Of a DNA stretch of 18,289 nt, positions 6,146-13,707 are shown piece after piece. The number at the start of each line of letters is the position of its first letter. The stretch's first letter is position 1. The notes beneath the pieces are model-generated. The model made no database searches, had not been told where the DNA came from, and was given only the letters and a program-made list of their open reading frames with translations. The stretch is from Pseudomonadota bacterium (GTDB taxonomy: Bacteria > Pseudomonadota > Alphaproteobacteria > Caulobacterales > Caulobacteraceae): assembly GCA_023436945.1 (NCBI GenBank), contig JAEZHG010000005.1:1-18289 (forward strand), read 5' to 3'. Made by a program: the position numbers and the translations under genes.

Positions 6146-7192
6146 TTACATGGTGCTGTTGTCGATGACGAAGCGGTATTTCACGTCCGACTTCAGCATG
6201 CGCTCATAGGCTTCCTCGATCTGCTCGGCGCGGATCATTTCGATGTCGGAGACGATGTTGTGCTCGGCGCAGAAGTCGAGCATCTCCTGGGTTTCTGCGA
6301 TGCCGCCGATGAGGGAGCCGGCGATGGAGCGGCGGCCGCCGATCAGGATGCCGACGCTGGGCGACGGGTGGCCATGTTCCGGCACACCGACGAGGCACAT
6401 GGTGCCGTTGACGCGCAGAAGCTTGGTGAAGGCATCCAGATCGTGGCTGGCCGCCACGGTGTTCAGGATGAAATCAAAGCTGCGGGCGTGGGCCTTCATC
6501 TGGTCCTTGTCACGCGAGACGACGACTTCGTGCGCGCCCAGATCAAGGGCGGCCTGAACCTTCGATTCCGAGGTGGTGAAGGCCACGACATGTGCGCCCA
6601 GTGCGCGGGCCAACTTCACTCCCATGTGGCCAAGGCCACCGATACCGACCACGCCGACCTTCTGGCCCGGACCGACTTTCCAGTGGCGCAGCGGCGACCA
6701 TGTGGTGATGCCCGCGCACAGCAGCGGGGCGACTGCGGCCAGCTGCTCGACAGGGTGGGTGATCTTCAGGACGAAGTCGTCCTTGACCACGATGCGCTGG
6801 GAATAGCCGCCAAGGGTGTGGCCCGGCGCGTCGGCGGTCTTGCTGTCATAGGTGCCGGTCATGCCCTTTTCGCAGAACTGCTCAAGGCCCTCGTCGCAGG
6901 AGTGGCAGGACTTGCAGCTATCGACCATGCAGCCGACGCCGACGACGTCGCCTTCCTTGAAGCGGCTGACCGAGGCACCGACGGCCGAGACGCGGCCGAC
7001 GATCTCGTGGCCCGGAACGCAGGGGAATTTCACGGCGCCCCACTCGCCGCGCACGGTGTGCAGGTCCGAGTGGCAGATGCCGCAGTAGTCGATTTCGATC
7101 TGCACATCGTGTGCGCCAACGTCACGACGGGGGATGGTGATGGCTTCGACCGGACGGTTTGCGGCGGTTGCGCCATAGGCTTTGACGGTCAT
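6146..7192 (-). CDS. Zinc-dependent alcohol dehydrogenase (YahK / cinnamyl-alcohol-dehydrogenase-like)
   Basis: This is a 348-residue cytosolic medium-chain dehydrogenase/reductase that interconverts alcohols and aldehydes. The catalytic zinc site is visible as Cys40 in CGICHSD (37-43), His62-Glu63 in GHE, and Cys159 in LLCAG. The structural zinc site is Cys93, Cys96, Cys99 and Cys107. The Rossmann nucleotide-binding motif GIGGLG is at 183-188. The second strand is followed by TTSES (206-210) rather than an acidic residue, which in this subfamily goes with NADP(H) preference. Length and motif spacing match the E. coli YahK aldehyde-reductase group. An AGGA (7201-7204) lies eight bases before the ATG. 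The gene is monocistronic and divergent from the AbgT transporter gene. The physiological substrate cannot be told; aldehyde detoxification is the usual role of such enzymes. Confidence 0.93.
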   Translation of the reverse strand: MTVKAYGATAANRPVEAITIPRRDVGAHDVQIEIDYCGICHSDLHTVRGEWGAVKFPCVPGHEIVGRVSAVGASVSRFKEGDVVGVGCMVDSCKSCHSCDEGLEQFCEKGMTGTYDSKTADAPGHTLGGYSQRIVVKDDFVLKITHPVEQLAAVAPLLCAGITTWSPLRHWKVGPGQKVGVVGIGGLGHMGVKLARALGAHVVAFTTSESKVQAALDLGAHEVVVSRDKDQMKAHARSFDFILNTVAASHDLDAFTKLLRVNGTMCLVGVPEHGHPSPSVGILIGGRRSIAGSLIGGIAETQEMLDFCAEHNIVSDIEMIRAEQIEEAYERMLKSDVKYRFVIDNSTM

Positions 7193-7230
7193 GGCAGGGG
7201 TCCTGTGACTGCTCGAAACTGATGGTTCGC

Positions 7231-7257
7231 AGTGTAGCGGTCAGGACACGCCAGCAA
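7231..7257 (-). promoter_or_regulatory. Possible promoter of the alcohol dehydrogenase gene
   Basis: On the minus strand TTGCTG (7257-7252) precedes GCTACACT (7238-7231), a fair match to the Caulobacter TTGACGS-N10-14-GCTANAWC pattern, about 40 bases before the start codon. A separate dyad ATCTG-N6-CAGAT at 7312-7327 lies further out in the shared divergent gap and might be an operator for either gene. Confidence 0.4.
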
Positions 7258-7386
7258 TACCCTGAAATCATTGTGAACACGCGGGACAAGGGGCCGCATT
7301 GCCATAACGCCATCTGAAGTTGCAGATTGCTGTTCCGGCAATGCTGAGGGGCGTGCCGTTATTGACCCACCACCGAAGGACCTTGC

Positions 7387-8991
7387 ATGACTGAACCCCA
7401 GCCAGCAGCCCCCGATGGTGCGCCTGCGCCAAAGCGTAATGCGTTCACCCGTTTTCTGGACACCGTCGAATGGCTTGGCAATCTGCTGCCGCATCCGGTG
7501 ACTCTCTTCTTCCTTTTGGCGGCAGGCATGGTCCTGCTGTCGGGCCTGTTTGGCTATCTGGGCGTTGCGGTCGAGGACCCGCGTCCGGCAGGCGCTTCGG
7601 GCCGTGCCGATGACGGCATGATCCGCGCGGTCTCGCTGCTGAGTGCCGATGGCATACGCCGTATCTTCAGCGGCCTTGTCACCAACTTCACCAGCTTTGC
7701 GCCTCTGGGCGTGGTGCTGACGGCCATGCTGGGTATCGGCGTGGCGGAAAAGTCGGGTGTTCTGTCGGCGGCTGTGCGCGGCATGGTGTTGGGCGCGTCC
7801 AAAAACATGGTGACGCTGGTCATCGTGTTTGCCGGTGTAATGTCCAATACGGCGTCGGAACTGGGCTATGTGGTCCTGATCCCGCTGGCGGGTGTGGTCT
7901 ATTATTCGCTGGGTCGTCACCCGCTGGCGGGTATGGCCGCGGCCTTTGCCGGTGTGTCGGGGGGCTATTCCGCGAACCTGTTGATCGGCACGATTGATCC
8001 GCTGCTGGCCGGTATTACCGAAGAGGCCGCGCGTCTGATCGATCCGAACTATTCGGTCACGGCGACGGCCAACTGGTATTTCATGGCGGTCTCGACTTTC
8101 CTTGTGACCATCGTCGGCTGGGCGGTCAGCACCTATATCGTCGAGCCGAAACTGGGGGCCTATAACAAGGACGACGCGGACCCGACCGTGCTTGAAAAAG
8201 CCAGTGCAGACCCCCTGACCGCACAAGAGAAGAAGGGCCTGAAGGTTACGGGCCTTGTTCTGTTGGGCGTGCTGGCGGTGATGTTGCTGACGGTGGTGCC
8301 GTCCTGGGGCGTGCTGCGCGATCCGGTGACGGGCGATGCCATGCGTTCGCCGTTCTTCAGCGGCTTTGCGGTTTGGATCTTCATCTTCTTCCTCGCCATG
8401 GGCTGGGCCTATGGTCGTGTGGTCGGCACGGTGAAGAATGACCGAGACGTCATCGACGGCATGGCGCAGGCCATGAGCTCGCTGGGCCTCTACCTCGTCA
8501 TCATCTTCTTTGCGGCCCAGTTCGTGGCCTTCTTCAACTGGTCCAACATCGGCTCGATCACGGCGGTGAAGGGGGCCCAGATGCTGGAGACGGCAGGCCT
8601 GACCGGTCCGATCGTCTTCGTCGGCTTCATCATCATCTGCGCCATTGTGAACCTGTCTATCGGTTCGGCCTCGGCCCAGTGGGCGATGACGGCACCGATC
8701 TTTGTGCCGATGCTGATGCTGGTGGGCTATTCGCCGGAGGTTATTCAGGCGGCTTACCGGATCGGGGATTCCACGACCAACATCATCACCCCGATGATGA
8801 GCTATTTCGGTCTGATCCTCGCTTGGGCGGTGCGCTTCGACAAGAAGGTCGGCATAGGCACCATGATCGCGATGATGCTGCCCTATTCGATCTTCTTCAC
8901 CATCGCATGGACGATCCTGTTCTTCCTGTGGGTGTTCGGTCTGGGCCTTCCGGTCGGGCCGGGGGCTCCGACCTTCTACAGCGTCGGCTAA
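7387..8991 (+). CDS. AbgT family transporter (p-aminobenzoyl-glutamate / antimetabolite exporter family)
   Basis: This is a 534-residue inner-membrane protein with about eleven hydrophobic segments (for example 37-59, 142-173, 228-252, 286-304, 325-342, 364-385, 407-425, 496-520). AbgT-family signatures are present: SGGYSANLLIGTIDPLLAGI (191-210), GSASAQWA (426-433) and IGDSTTNIITPM (459-470). The family includes E. coli AbgT, reported to take up p-aminobenzoyl-glutamate, and Neisseria MtrF and Alcanivorax YdaH, reported to export sulfonamide antimetabolites. The sequence does not decide between these roles. No peptidase genes abgA/abgB are adjacent. AAGGA at 7376-7380 gives a good ribosome binding site seven bases before the ATG. 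Its terminator is shared with the convergent gene. Confidence 0.92.
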   Translation: MTEPQPAAPDGAPAPKRNAFTRFLDTVEWLGNLLPHPVTLFFLLAAGMVLLSGLFGYLGVAVEDPRPAGASGRADDGMIRAVSLLSADGIRRIFSGLVTNFTSFAPLGVVLTAMLGIGVAEKSGVLSAAVRGMVLGASKNMVTLVIVFAGVMSNTASELGYVVLIPLAGVVYYSLGRHPLAGMAAAFAGVSGGYSANLLIGTIDPLLAGITEEAARLIDPNYSVTATANWYFMAVSTFLVTIVGWAVSTYIVEPKLGAYNKDDADPTVLEKASADPLTAQEKKGLKVTGLVLLGVLAVMLLTVVPSWGVLRDPVTGDAMRSPFFSGFAVWIFIFFLAMGWAYGRVVGTVKNDRDVIDGMAQAMSSLGLYLVIIFFAAQFVAFFNWSNIGSITAVKGAQMLETAGLTGPIVFVGFIIICAIVNLSIGSASAQWAMTAPIFVPMLMLVGYSPEVIQAAYRIGDSTTNIITPMMSYFGLILAWAVRFDKKVGIGTMIAMMLPYSIFFTIAWTILFFLWVFGLGLPVGPGAPTFYSVG

Positions 8992-9005
8992 GGACAGAAC
9001 TGCGG

Positions 9006-9045
9006 ATAAAACAAACCCCGCCTTTCCATAGGGAGAGGCGGGGTT
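9006..9045. terminator. Terminator shared by AbgT and the DUF3857 gene
   Basis: AACCCCGCCT (9014-9023) pairs with AGGCGGGGTT (9036-9045), and the stem extends inward to a 4-nt loop. On the minus strand it is followed by TTTGTTTTA, a good U-rich tract, so it suits the DUF3857 gene best, although it lies nearly 200 bases after that stop. On the plus strand only TTATT follows, so it is weaker for the AbgT gene 22 bp upstream. Confidence 0.75.
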
Positions 9046-9073
9046 ATTCGTGGCCGGGGGACACCACGAATAA
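9044..9073. repeat. Perfect 10-bp inverted repeat abutting the terminator
   Basis: TTATTCGTGG (9044-9053) and CCACGAATAA (9064-9073) are exact reverse complements around a 10-nt loop. The repeat touches the preceding terminator hairpin. It could be a second processing or stabilising hairpin in the 3' end of either convergent transcript. Confidence 0.5.
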
Positions 9074-9203
9074 TCAGGCTGGAGGGGACTGTGCCTGTTT
9101 ACTGAACAATTGAACGACACAGTGCCAATTGGGTTGCAGGCGGCATTCGTGAAAAAGTGGTTAACGCCAAAAATCGGGGATATCTTCTTTTAGAGCGTGC
9201 AGT

Positions 9204-9224
9204 AGGGCCGGATATTCCGGCCCT
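9204..9224 (-). repeat. Hairpin just after the DUF3857 gene stop
   Basis: AGGGCCGGA (9204-9212) and TCCGGCCCT (9216-9224) form a perfect 9-bp stem with a 3-nt loop, 13 bases beyond the stop codon of the minus-strand gene. No U-run follows on either strand, so it is more likely an mRNA 3'-end stabiliser or a weak terminator than an intrinsic terminator. Confidence 0.45.
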
Positions 9225-9237
9225 TCGCGCTAGCAGC

Positions 9238-12200
9238 CTAGTCACGGATATTGGGGAAATGTTCGTGACTTTGCGGGTTCTTGGCGAGGGCCGCAGCGAC
9301 CAGCGGCTCACCCTTTTCCGGCTCTCCGCTCAGGGTCAGGGTGCGGCCATATCCGAAAATCACATAGGGGTTCTCGGGATCAATCCCATAGGCGGTTTCA
9401 TAGGCCTTGCGCGCTTCTGAACGGCGCAGCAGGGCAATGAGAGCATTGCCTTTCAGCATGTGGGGAACAGCCGATGCATCGCCCTGTGCAATGGCCTGAT
9501 CGCAATAGACGATCATGGCCTGCGAGCTATATTCCTGCATCCGCGCATAGCGATCCAGCGCACAGAATGAGGTCGGGTTGGACAGGTCCACACGGGTCAG
9601 TTGCTTGAAGCTGGCCTTGTCGGCATTGGCCCCGCGCGTATTGCCCTGGGCCTCGCGGGCGATGGCGCGCTCGATCAGGAAGGCGGGCACGTTGTCCTCG
9701 ACGCTCAAGGCCTGCGTCAGCACAGCCTCGGCCTTGGCTGGATCGGTGTCGTGCAGTTCGGCCACGGCGTTCTGGACGATAAAGCGGAACAGGAAGAACT
9801 CGGCATGCGGCTGGTTCGTCAGTTCGGCCACGCGGGTCACAGTGCGGCGCGCGGCATCGGCATCACCGATGCGCATCTGCAGCTCTGCCAAGGCAAAGAC
9901 GGGCTCGGAGCTGTCCGGCTCCAAAGCGACAATCCGTTCAATATCGGCAATCGCACGTGCGTTCTGGCCCATACGTTCATAGGCGGCGCTGCGTCGGTAA
10001 TAGGCGTGGGTGTTCTCGGGCCAGATCTGGATGGCCGAACTATAGGCCAGCACGGCCTCCAGGTCGTCTTTCTCGATATCGGCCAGTCGTCCCTTGGCGT
10101 GGTAGGTGATGACCTCGGAGGTGGTGATGGCATCGGCAGCGGCAATGTCGGCACGCGCCTTGTCCAGATCCTCCAGCATCAGATGGGCGAGTGCGCGATT
10201 GGCCAGAGCATTGGCGTGGGGCGTATCAAAGCCCGCGATGGCCGCATCGAACTGCTGTATCGCCGCCTCGTAGTTGTCGACGTTCATCAGAGTATAGCCA
10301 CGGCGAAGGGCCGCCTCGGCATCGCCCGTTGTGACGGTGGTCAGGGCCGTGCGGTCGCTTTCCGACATGGCATAGCGGCGGCTGGGCCGCATGGTGGCTG
10401 TCTTGTCCTTGAAGGTGTCGACAATCGCCTGTGCCGCACGATCTTCCTCGGCGGAGATTTCAGGGCGCAGGGTCTGGCGCTGTCTGTCGACAACCACGCG
10501 GTTGCCTTCGCGCTCTACGGTGCGGAAATAGCGTACGCCCGCAGCCTCGACATCATAGGGATCGACCTTGATATCCACTGCCTCGGCACCCTCGGGCATG
10601 ATCAGCGTCGTGCGGAACGAGGAATAGGTCGGGTATTCGATGGCGACCTTGTCATCGACAAACGGACCGTCTGTGCGTGTGGGCGGCACGCTCCATGTGA
10701 CATGGGCCAGAGGAATCTTGGCCGTTTCGCTCCAGTCCAGAACGGCTGTGGCGGTGGTGTGGAACACGGCCTCATGGGTATCGGGAAGATATTCCCACCG
10801 GCTTTCCTGGTTCTGTAGCGTGCCGACGTCCTCGAGCAGGTCTTTCCAGAGCTGGTCGCTATATTGCCTGACATGCGTCGGTGTCAGCGAGAAGGCCCCC
10901 ATATAGGCAATCGCACTGTCGCCCCGATAGATGCGGCTGGCGGTGATGCGTGCCGGCGAATAGAGGCCCGCGCTCATGTCGATTTCCAGCGAGGTCTGGC
11001 CCAGCGGTCGTGGCGGCAGGGTGCGTGGCAGGGCTTCAAGCCGTGCATTGCGCACCAGTGGCAGGACGTGGCTGAAGGGCAGGGGCTGGTCCGGTGTCAG
11101 GCTGCGGTCACCGTTGCGCGTGCCGTCCAGATAGACATCCTTACCGTTGATGCGCGCCTTGACGATCACATGATCGAAAAGGGCATACATCGGCAGATAC
11201 TGGTCGAGGTTACTGTGTTTGGTCGAGGTCAGGGCGGCGCTGGAATCAATGCCCAGTTCGCGCAGGATCGCCATCAGCAGGACCGTCTTACCCTTGCAGT
11301 CTCCGGCACGGTCACGCCACACATCGGGGGCCGACGCAGGTTGCCATCCCGCCTCGCCGATAGCGACAGCCAGATAGCGGACCTCGTCCTGCACAAGGCG
11401 CAGTGCCGCCAGTGCGCGGGCCTCGGGCGTGCGGTGCTCGGACTTGATACGGGCGATGTGGGCCTGAAGCTCCGCATCGTCCGTCAGGACGGTAGCCGCA
11501 TCAAACAGCGGCTTTATCCGTGTGGAAATGGCATTCCATTCCGCCACATCATTGAACTGGAAACTGTGCTTGAGGACGCTGTGTTCCGTCAGGTTCGCAG
11601 GGATGTGCAGGGCCTCGACATCGGTGCGATTGATCTGGATGACCTGATAGTCTCCAACGGTCTGGAGCGTCGGCGCTATGGCCTCGCTGCCGAGGCGCTG
11701 GTTGAGGGGATATCCCTTTGGAACAATCAGCGCCGTATGGGCCTGATCGACAGCTATAGGCGACACGTGGGAAAGGGCGGCCTCAAAGGGACTGCCCAAC
11801 AGAGGCAGCGAGACGGTCGTGGTCTGGCTGACCTCGATCGTGTCACCGACGCGCAGGTCGGGCACCATCAGCACACCCGTCAGGATGCCGTTGATCTGCC
11901 TTGAGGATTCCAGCGAGGCTTCGCGGCGCAGGATGGTGAAGTCGGCCTTGTCGAGCACATTGATCCGCTCGCCATTACGGATCACCTCGACAGAGTGGAT
12001 GGTGGCGCTGCCAAAGGCCGGATTCCACGTCAGGGTCAGTTGCGACGCCTGCTGCACGGCCATGGGCGACAGGACCTTATAGCGAATCCTTGTATAGGCC
12101 GCGTTGCTGTCTTCACCCTTGTAAAGCTGGTTCTCCATAAGCTCGAAACGAACGGCCTGTGTGGCGTCATCGGGCCTGTTGGAGAGATGAACGGGCGTGG

Positions 12201-12303
12201 GGACGATCCAGTCCGGCGCAGGGCCTCTCAGGATCTGGTCGCTGGCCAGAGTTTGGCCCGCCATCAGCCATGCCGCACTGGCCAGTAATATCGCACGTTT
12301 CAT
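9238..12303 (-). CDS. Exported DUF3857 / transglutaminase-like / TPR protein
   Basis: This 1021-residue protein has a signal peptide (hydrophobic run about 4-19, cleavage likely after TLA at 18-20). The DUF3857 domain spans about 50-240. A transglutaminase-core domain (about 285-420) follows, with the family triad visible as Cys336 in RAGDCKGKT, His378 in LFDHVIV and Asp393 in YLDGT, so it looks catalytically competent. A beta-rich region (about 430-620) leads to tetratricopeptide repeats (about 655-1000), for example in the segments near 669-690, 733-760 and 763-795. Proteins with this architecture are common in Proteobacteria and Bacteroidetes; their substrate is unknown. They may be peptidases or cross-link-cleaving enzymes of the envelope. 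It lies 77 bp downstream of tesB on the same strand. Its ribosome binding site is poor (a GGGGG run at 12310-12314) and sits in a terminator-like hairpin. Confidence 0.85.
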   Translation of the reverse strand: MKRAILLASAAWLMAGQTLASDQILRGPAPDWIVPTPVHLSNRPDDATQAVRFELMENQLYKGEDSNAAYTRIRYKVLSPMAVQQASQLTLTWNPAFGSATIHSVEVIRNGERINVLDKADFTILRREASLESSRQINGILTGVLMVPDLRVGDTIEVSQTTTVSLPLLGSPFEAALSHVSPIAVDQAHTALIVPKGYPLNQRLGSEAIAPTLQTVGDYQVIQINRTDVEALHIPANLTEHSVLKHSFQFNDVAEWNAISTRIKPLFDAATVLTDDAELQAHIARIKSEHRTPEARALAALRLVQDEVRYLAVAIGEAGWQPASAPDVWRDRAGDCKGKTVLLMAILRELGIDSSAALTSTKHSNLDQYLPMYALFDHVIVKARINGKDVYLDGTRNGDRSLTPDQPLPFSHVLPLVRNARLEALPRTLPPRPLGQTSLEIDMSAGLYSPARITASRIYRGDSAIAYMGAFSLTPTHVRQYSDQLWKDLLEDVGTLQNQESRWEYLPDTHEAVFHTTATAVLDWSETAKIPLAHVTWSVPPTRTDGPFVDDKVAIEYPTYSSFRTTLIMPEGAEAVDIKVDPYDVEAAGVRYFRTVEREGNRVVVDRQRQTLRPEISAEEDRAAQAIVDTFKDKTATMRPSRRYAMSESDRTALTTVTTGDAEAALRRGYTLMNVDNYEAAIQQFDAAIAGFDTPHANALANRALAHLMLEDLDKARADIAAADAITTSEVITYHAKGRLADIEKDDLEAVLAYSSAIQIWPENTHAYYRRSAAYERMGQNARAIADIERIVALEPDSSEPVFALAELQMRIGDADAARRTVTRVAELTNQPHAEFFLFRFIVQNAVAELHDTDPAKAEAVLTQALSVEDNVPAFLIERAIAREAQGNTRGANADKASFKQLTRVDLSNPTSFCALDRYARMQEYSSQAMIVYCDQAIAQGDASAVPHMLKGNALIALLRRSEARKAYETAYGIDPENPYVIFGYGRTLTLSGEPEKGEPLVAAALAKNPQSHEHFPNIRD

Positions 12304-12305
12304 AG

Positions 12306-12350
12306 AAAACCCCCGCTCTCGACTGTCACTTTAACAGCCGGAAGCAGGGG
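12306..12350 (-). terminator. Terminator- or attenuator-like hairpin between tesB and the DUF3857 gene
   Basis: On the minus strand CCCC-(A-bulge)-GCT pairs across 12350-12343 with 12317-12311, and an inner CTGT (12323-12326) pairs with ACAG (12334-12337). The stem is followed by TTTTC and then, almost at once, the ATG of the DUF3857 gene at 12303. It could end tesB transcription or act as an attenuator. The G-run that may serve as ribosome binding site is partly within the stem. Confidence 0.5.
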
Positions 12351-12380
12351 CGAAAATCACTAAGTTCAAGGTTTCAGGCT

Positions 12381-13289
12381 TTAGGCCTTGGGCTTCTTCT
12401 GGCGGATCAGGCCTTCTTGCGCGACGCTGGCGACCAGCTTGCCGTCGCGGGTGTAGATCTTGCCACGGTTGAAGCCGCGCGCGCCGCCCGCCCACGGGCT
12501 TTCGGTCACATAGAGCAGCCAGTCGTCGGCGCGGAAATCGCCATGGAACCAGACGGCGTGGTCAAGGCTGGCGATCTGGAATTTCGGATCGAAATAGGTG
12601 ATCGCGTGGGGCAGGCCGCAGGTGCTGAGCAGAGTCATGTCCGAGGCATAGGCCAGAACCGCGCGGTGCAATTGCGGGTCATCTCCGATCGGGGCCACGG
12701 TGCGGAACCACGAGGCGTGGCGCGGCGGGCTGGGCGTCGGGGCCAGCGGATTGATCGTATAGACGTGGCGGAACTCCAGCGGGCGCGGACGCAGCAGATA
12801 GTCCTTCAGCGGGGCCGGAATCTTGTCGGCATTGGCGCGCCACAGGTCCGCCTCGCTGATCAGTTCCTCGGGCGGAGTGACGACCGGCATCTCGTCCTGA
12901 TGCTCGAAGCCGTCCTCGGGCGTCTGGAACGACAGCAGCATATTGAGGATCGGCTCGCCGTTCTGTGAGGCAATCACGCGGCGGGTGGCAAAGGTGCGGC
13001 CATCATGGTCGCGCGCCACGCGGAAGATGATCGGTTTGCCCTCTTCACCCGGTCGCATGAAATAGCAGTGCAGCGAATGGCACACGCGGTCCGGAATGGT
13101 CATCTGCGCGGCCTGAAGCGCCTGCGCCACCACCTGACCGCCATAGACCCGACCACGGCCCCCCGGCAGCGGAATGCCGCGATACAGGTCCGTGTCGATG
13201 GTCTCGACCGTCAGAAGATCAACCAGACCTTCAACGCGCGCGGGCGCAGACGGAGAGGAGGGGTCTTTGGGAGATGGGATTTCGGTCAT
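12381..13289 (-). CDS. tesB: Acyl-CoA thioesterase II
   Basis: This 302-residue cytosolic enzyme hydrolyses acyl-CoA to free fatty acid and CoA. It shows the double hot-dog layout. The N-terminal half contains YGGQVVAQAL (49-58), HSLHCYFMRPG (71-81) and FATRRV (100-105). The C-terminal half contains YASDMTLL (214-221), QIASLDHAVWFH (238-249), ARGFNRGKIYT (270-280) and VAQEGLIR (289-296). By alignment with the E. coli TesB catalytic residues Asp204, Thr228 and Gln278, the counterparts here are Asp217, Ser241 and Gln291, so the Thr is replaced by Ser. The N-terminus is extended by about 15 Pro/Ser-rich residues. No clear Shine-Dalgarno precedes the ATG at 13289. It is the first gene of a possible two-gene unit with the DUF3857 gene downstream. 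Confidence 0.95.
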   Translation of the reverse strand: MTEIPSPKDPSSPSAPARVEGLVDLLTVETIDTDLYRGIPLPGGRGRVYGGQVVAQALQAAQMTIPDRVCHSLHCYFMRPGEEGKPIIFRVARDHDGRTFATRRVIASQNGEPILNMLLSFQTPEDGFEHQDEMPVVTPPEELISEADLWRANADKIPAPLKDYLLRPRPLEFRHVYTINPLAPTPSPPRHASWFRTVAPIGDDPQLHRAVLAYASDMTLLSTCGLPHAITYFDPKFQIASLDHAVWFHGDFRADDWLLYVTESPWAGGARGFNRGKIYTRDGKLVASVAQEGLIRQKKPKA

Positions 13290-13707
13290 GGAGACGGTTC
13301 AGCGATGATCGGGGAGATTTGGAGCAATCATCATCCCTGTCACGTAGCCGCGCAAGCAAAAGCGTCTTTCTGACCTAGGGGAAGCAACGGGATTCGGTGG
13401 CGCTAAATGATCCATAAAATATCCAACAGTCGGATAAAATATTCGCAATTTGTGCATTTATCGCGCTGCATTTGTTTGGCTTTAGTGAATACAACCTTTG
13501 CGTTTAATGGGTAAAAACTGTTATTTGAAAATTATAAATGCCTAAAACTGCGCACATTTTTATCTATTAGCGATTAAATGCGAAATCATTTTCCTGATTC
13601 AATTTGCCATTTCGCGTTCGATGAACGAATATTTTTGCCAAGTGCGCGGATGGGACGCTGCGCCTTGTGAAAACAAATGTTTGTTGGACTTGTAGGGGGA
13701 GACGCGG
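13290..13707. promoter_or_regulatory. AT-rich divergent intergenic region between tesB and the TonB-dependent receptor gene
   Basis: No gene was found in these 418 bases. From about 13405 the base composition drops sharply in GC relative to the flanking genes. Visible elements are: a direct repeat ATAAAATAT at 13414-13422 and 13434-13442, exactly 20 bp apart; a dyad TATCC-N7-GGATA (13420-13436); widely spaced arms GCGAAAT (13580-13586) and ATTTCGC (13609-13615); CGTTC-GAT-GAACG (13615-13627); AACAAA-TG-TTTGTT (13672-13685); and GANTC sites at 13391-13395 and 13596-13600. No single -35/-10 pair could be chosen with confidence. The region likely holds the receptor promoter and its regulator sites. 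Confidence 0.5.
13694..13702 (+). promoter_or_regulatory. Ribosome binding site of the TonB-dependent receptor gene
   Basis: The purine run AGGGGGAGA ends five bases before the ATG at 13708. It supports this start, which also gives a complete signal peptide. Confidence 0.65.

Noticed and set aside
7189..9120. Minus-strand open frame of 643 codons opposite the AbgT transporter gene
   Set aside because: Its translation is rich in His, Arg, Gln and Asp with no domain or signal sequence, typical of the antisense of a GC-rich gene. The plus strand encodes a clear AbgT family protein.
13290..13707. Small RNA or short gene in the large AT-rich gap
   Set aside because: No open frame with a ribosome binding site and no promoter-terminator pair could be seen. 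The T-rich stretches are not preceded by GC stems.
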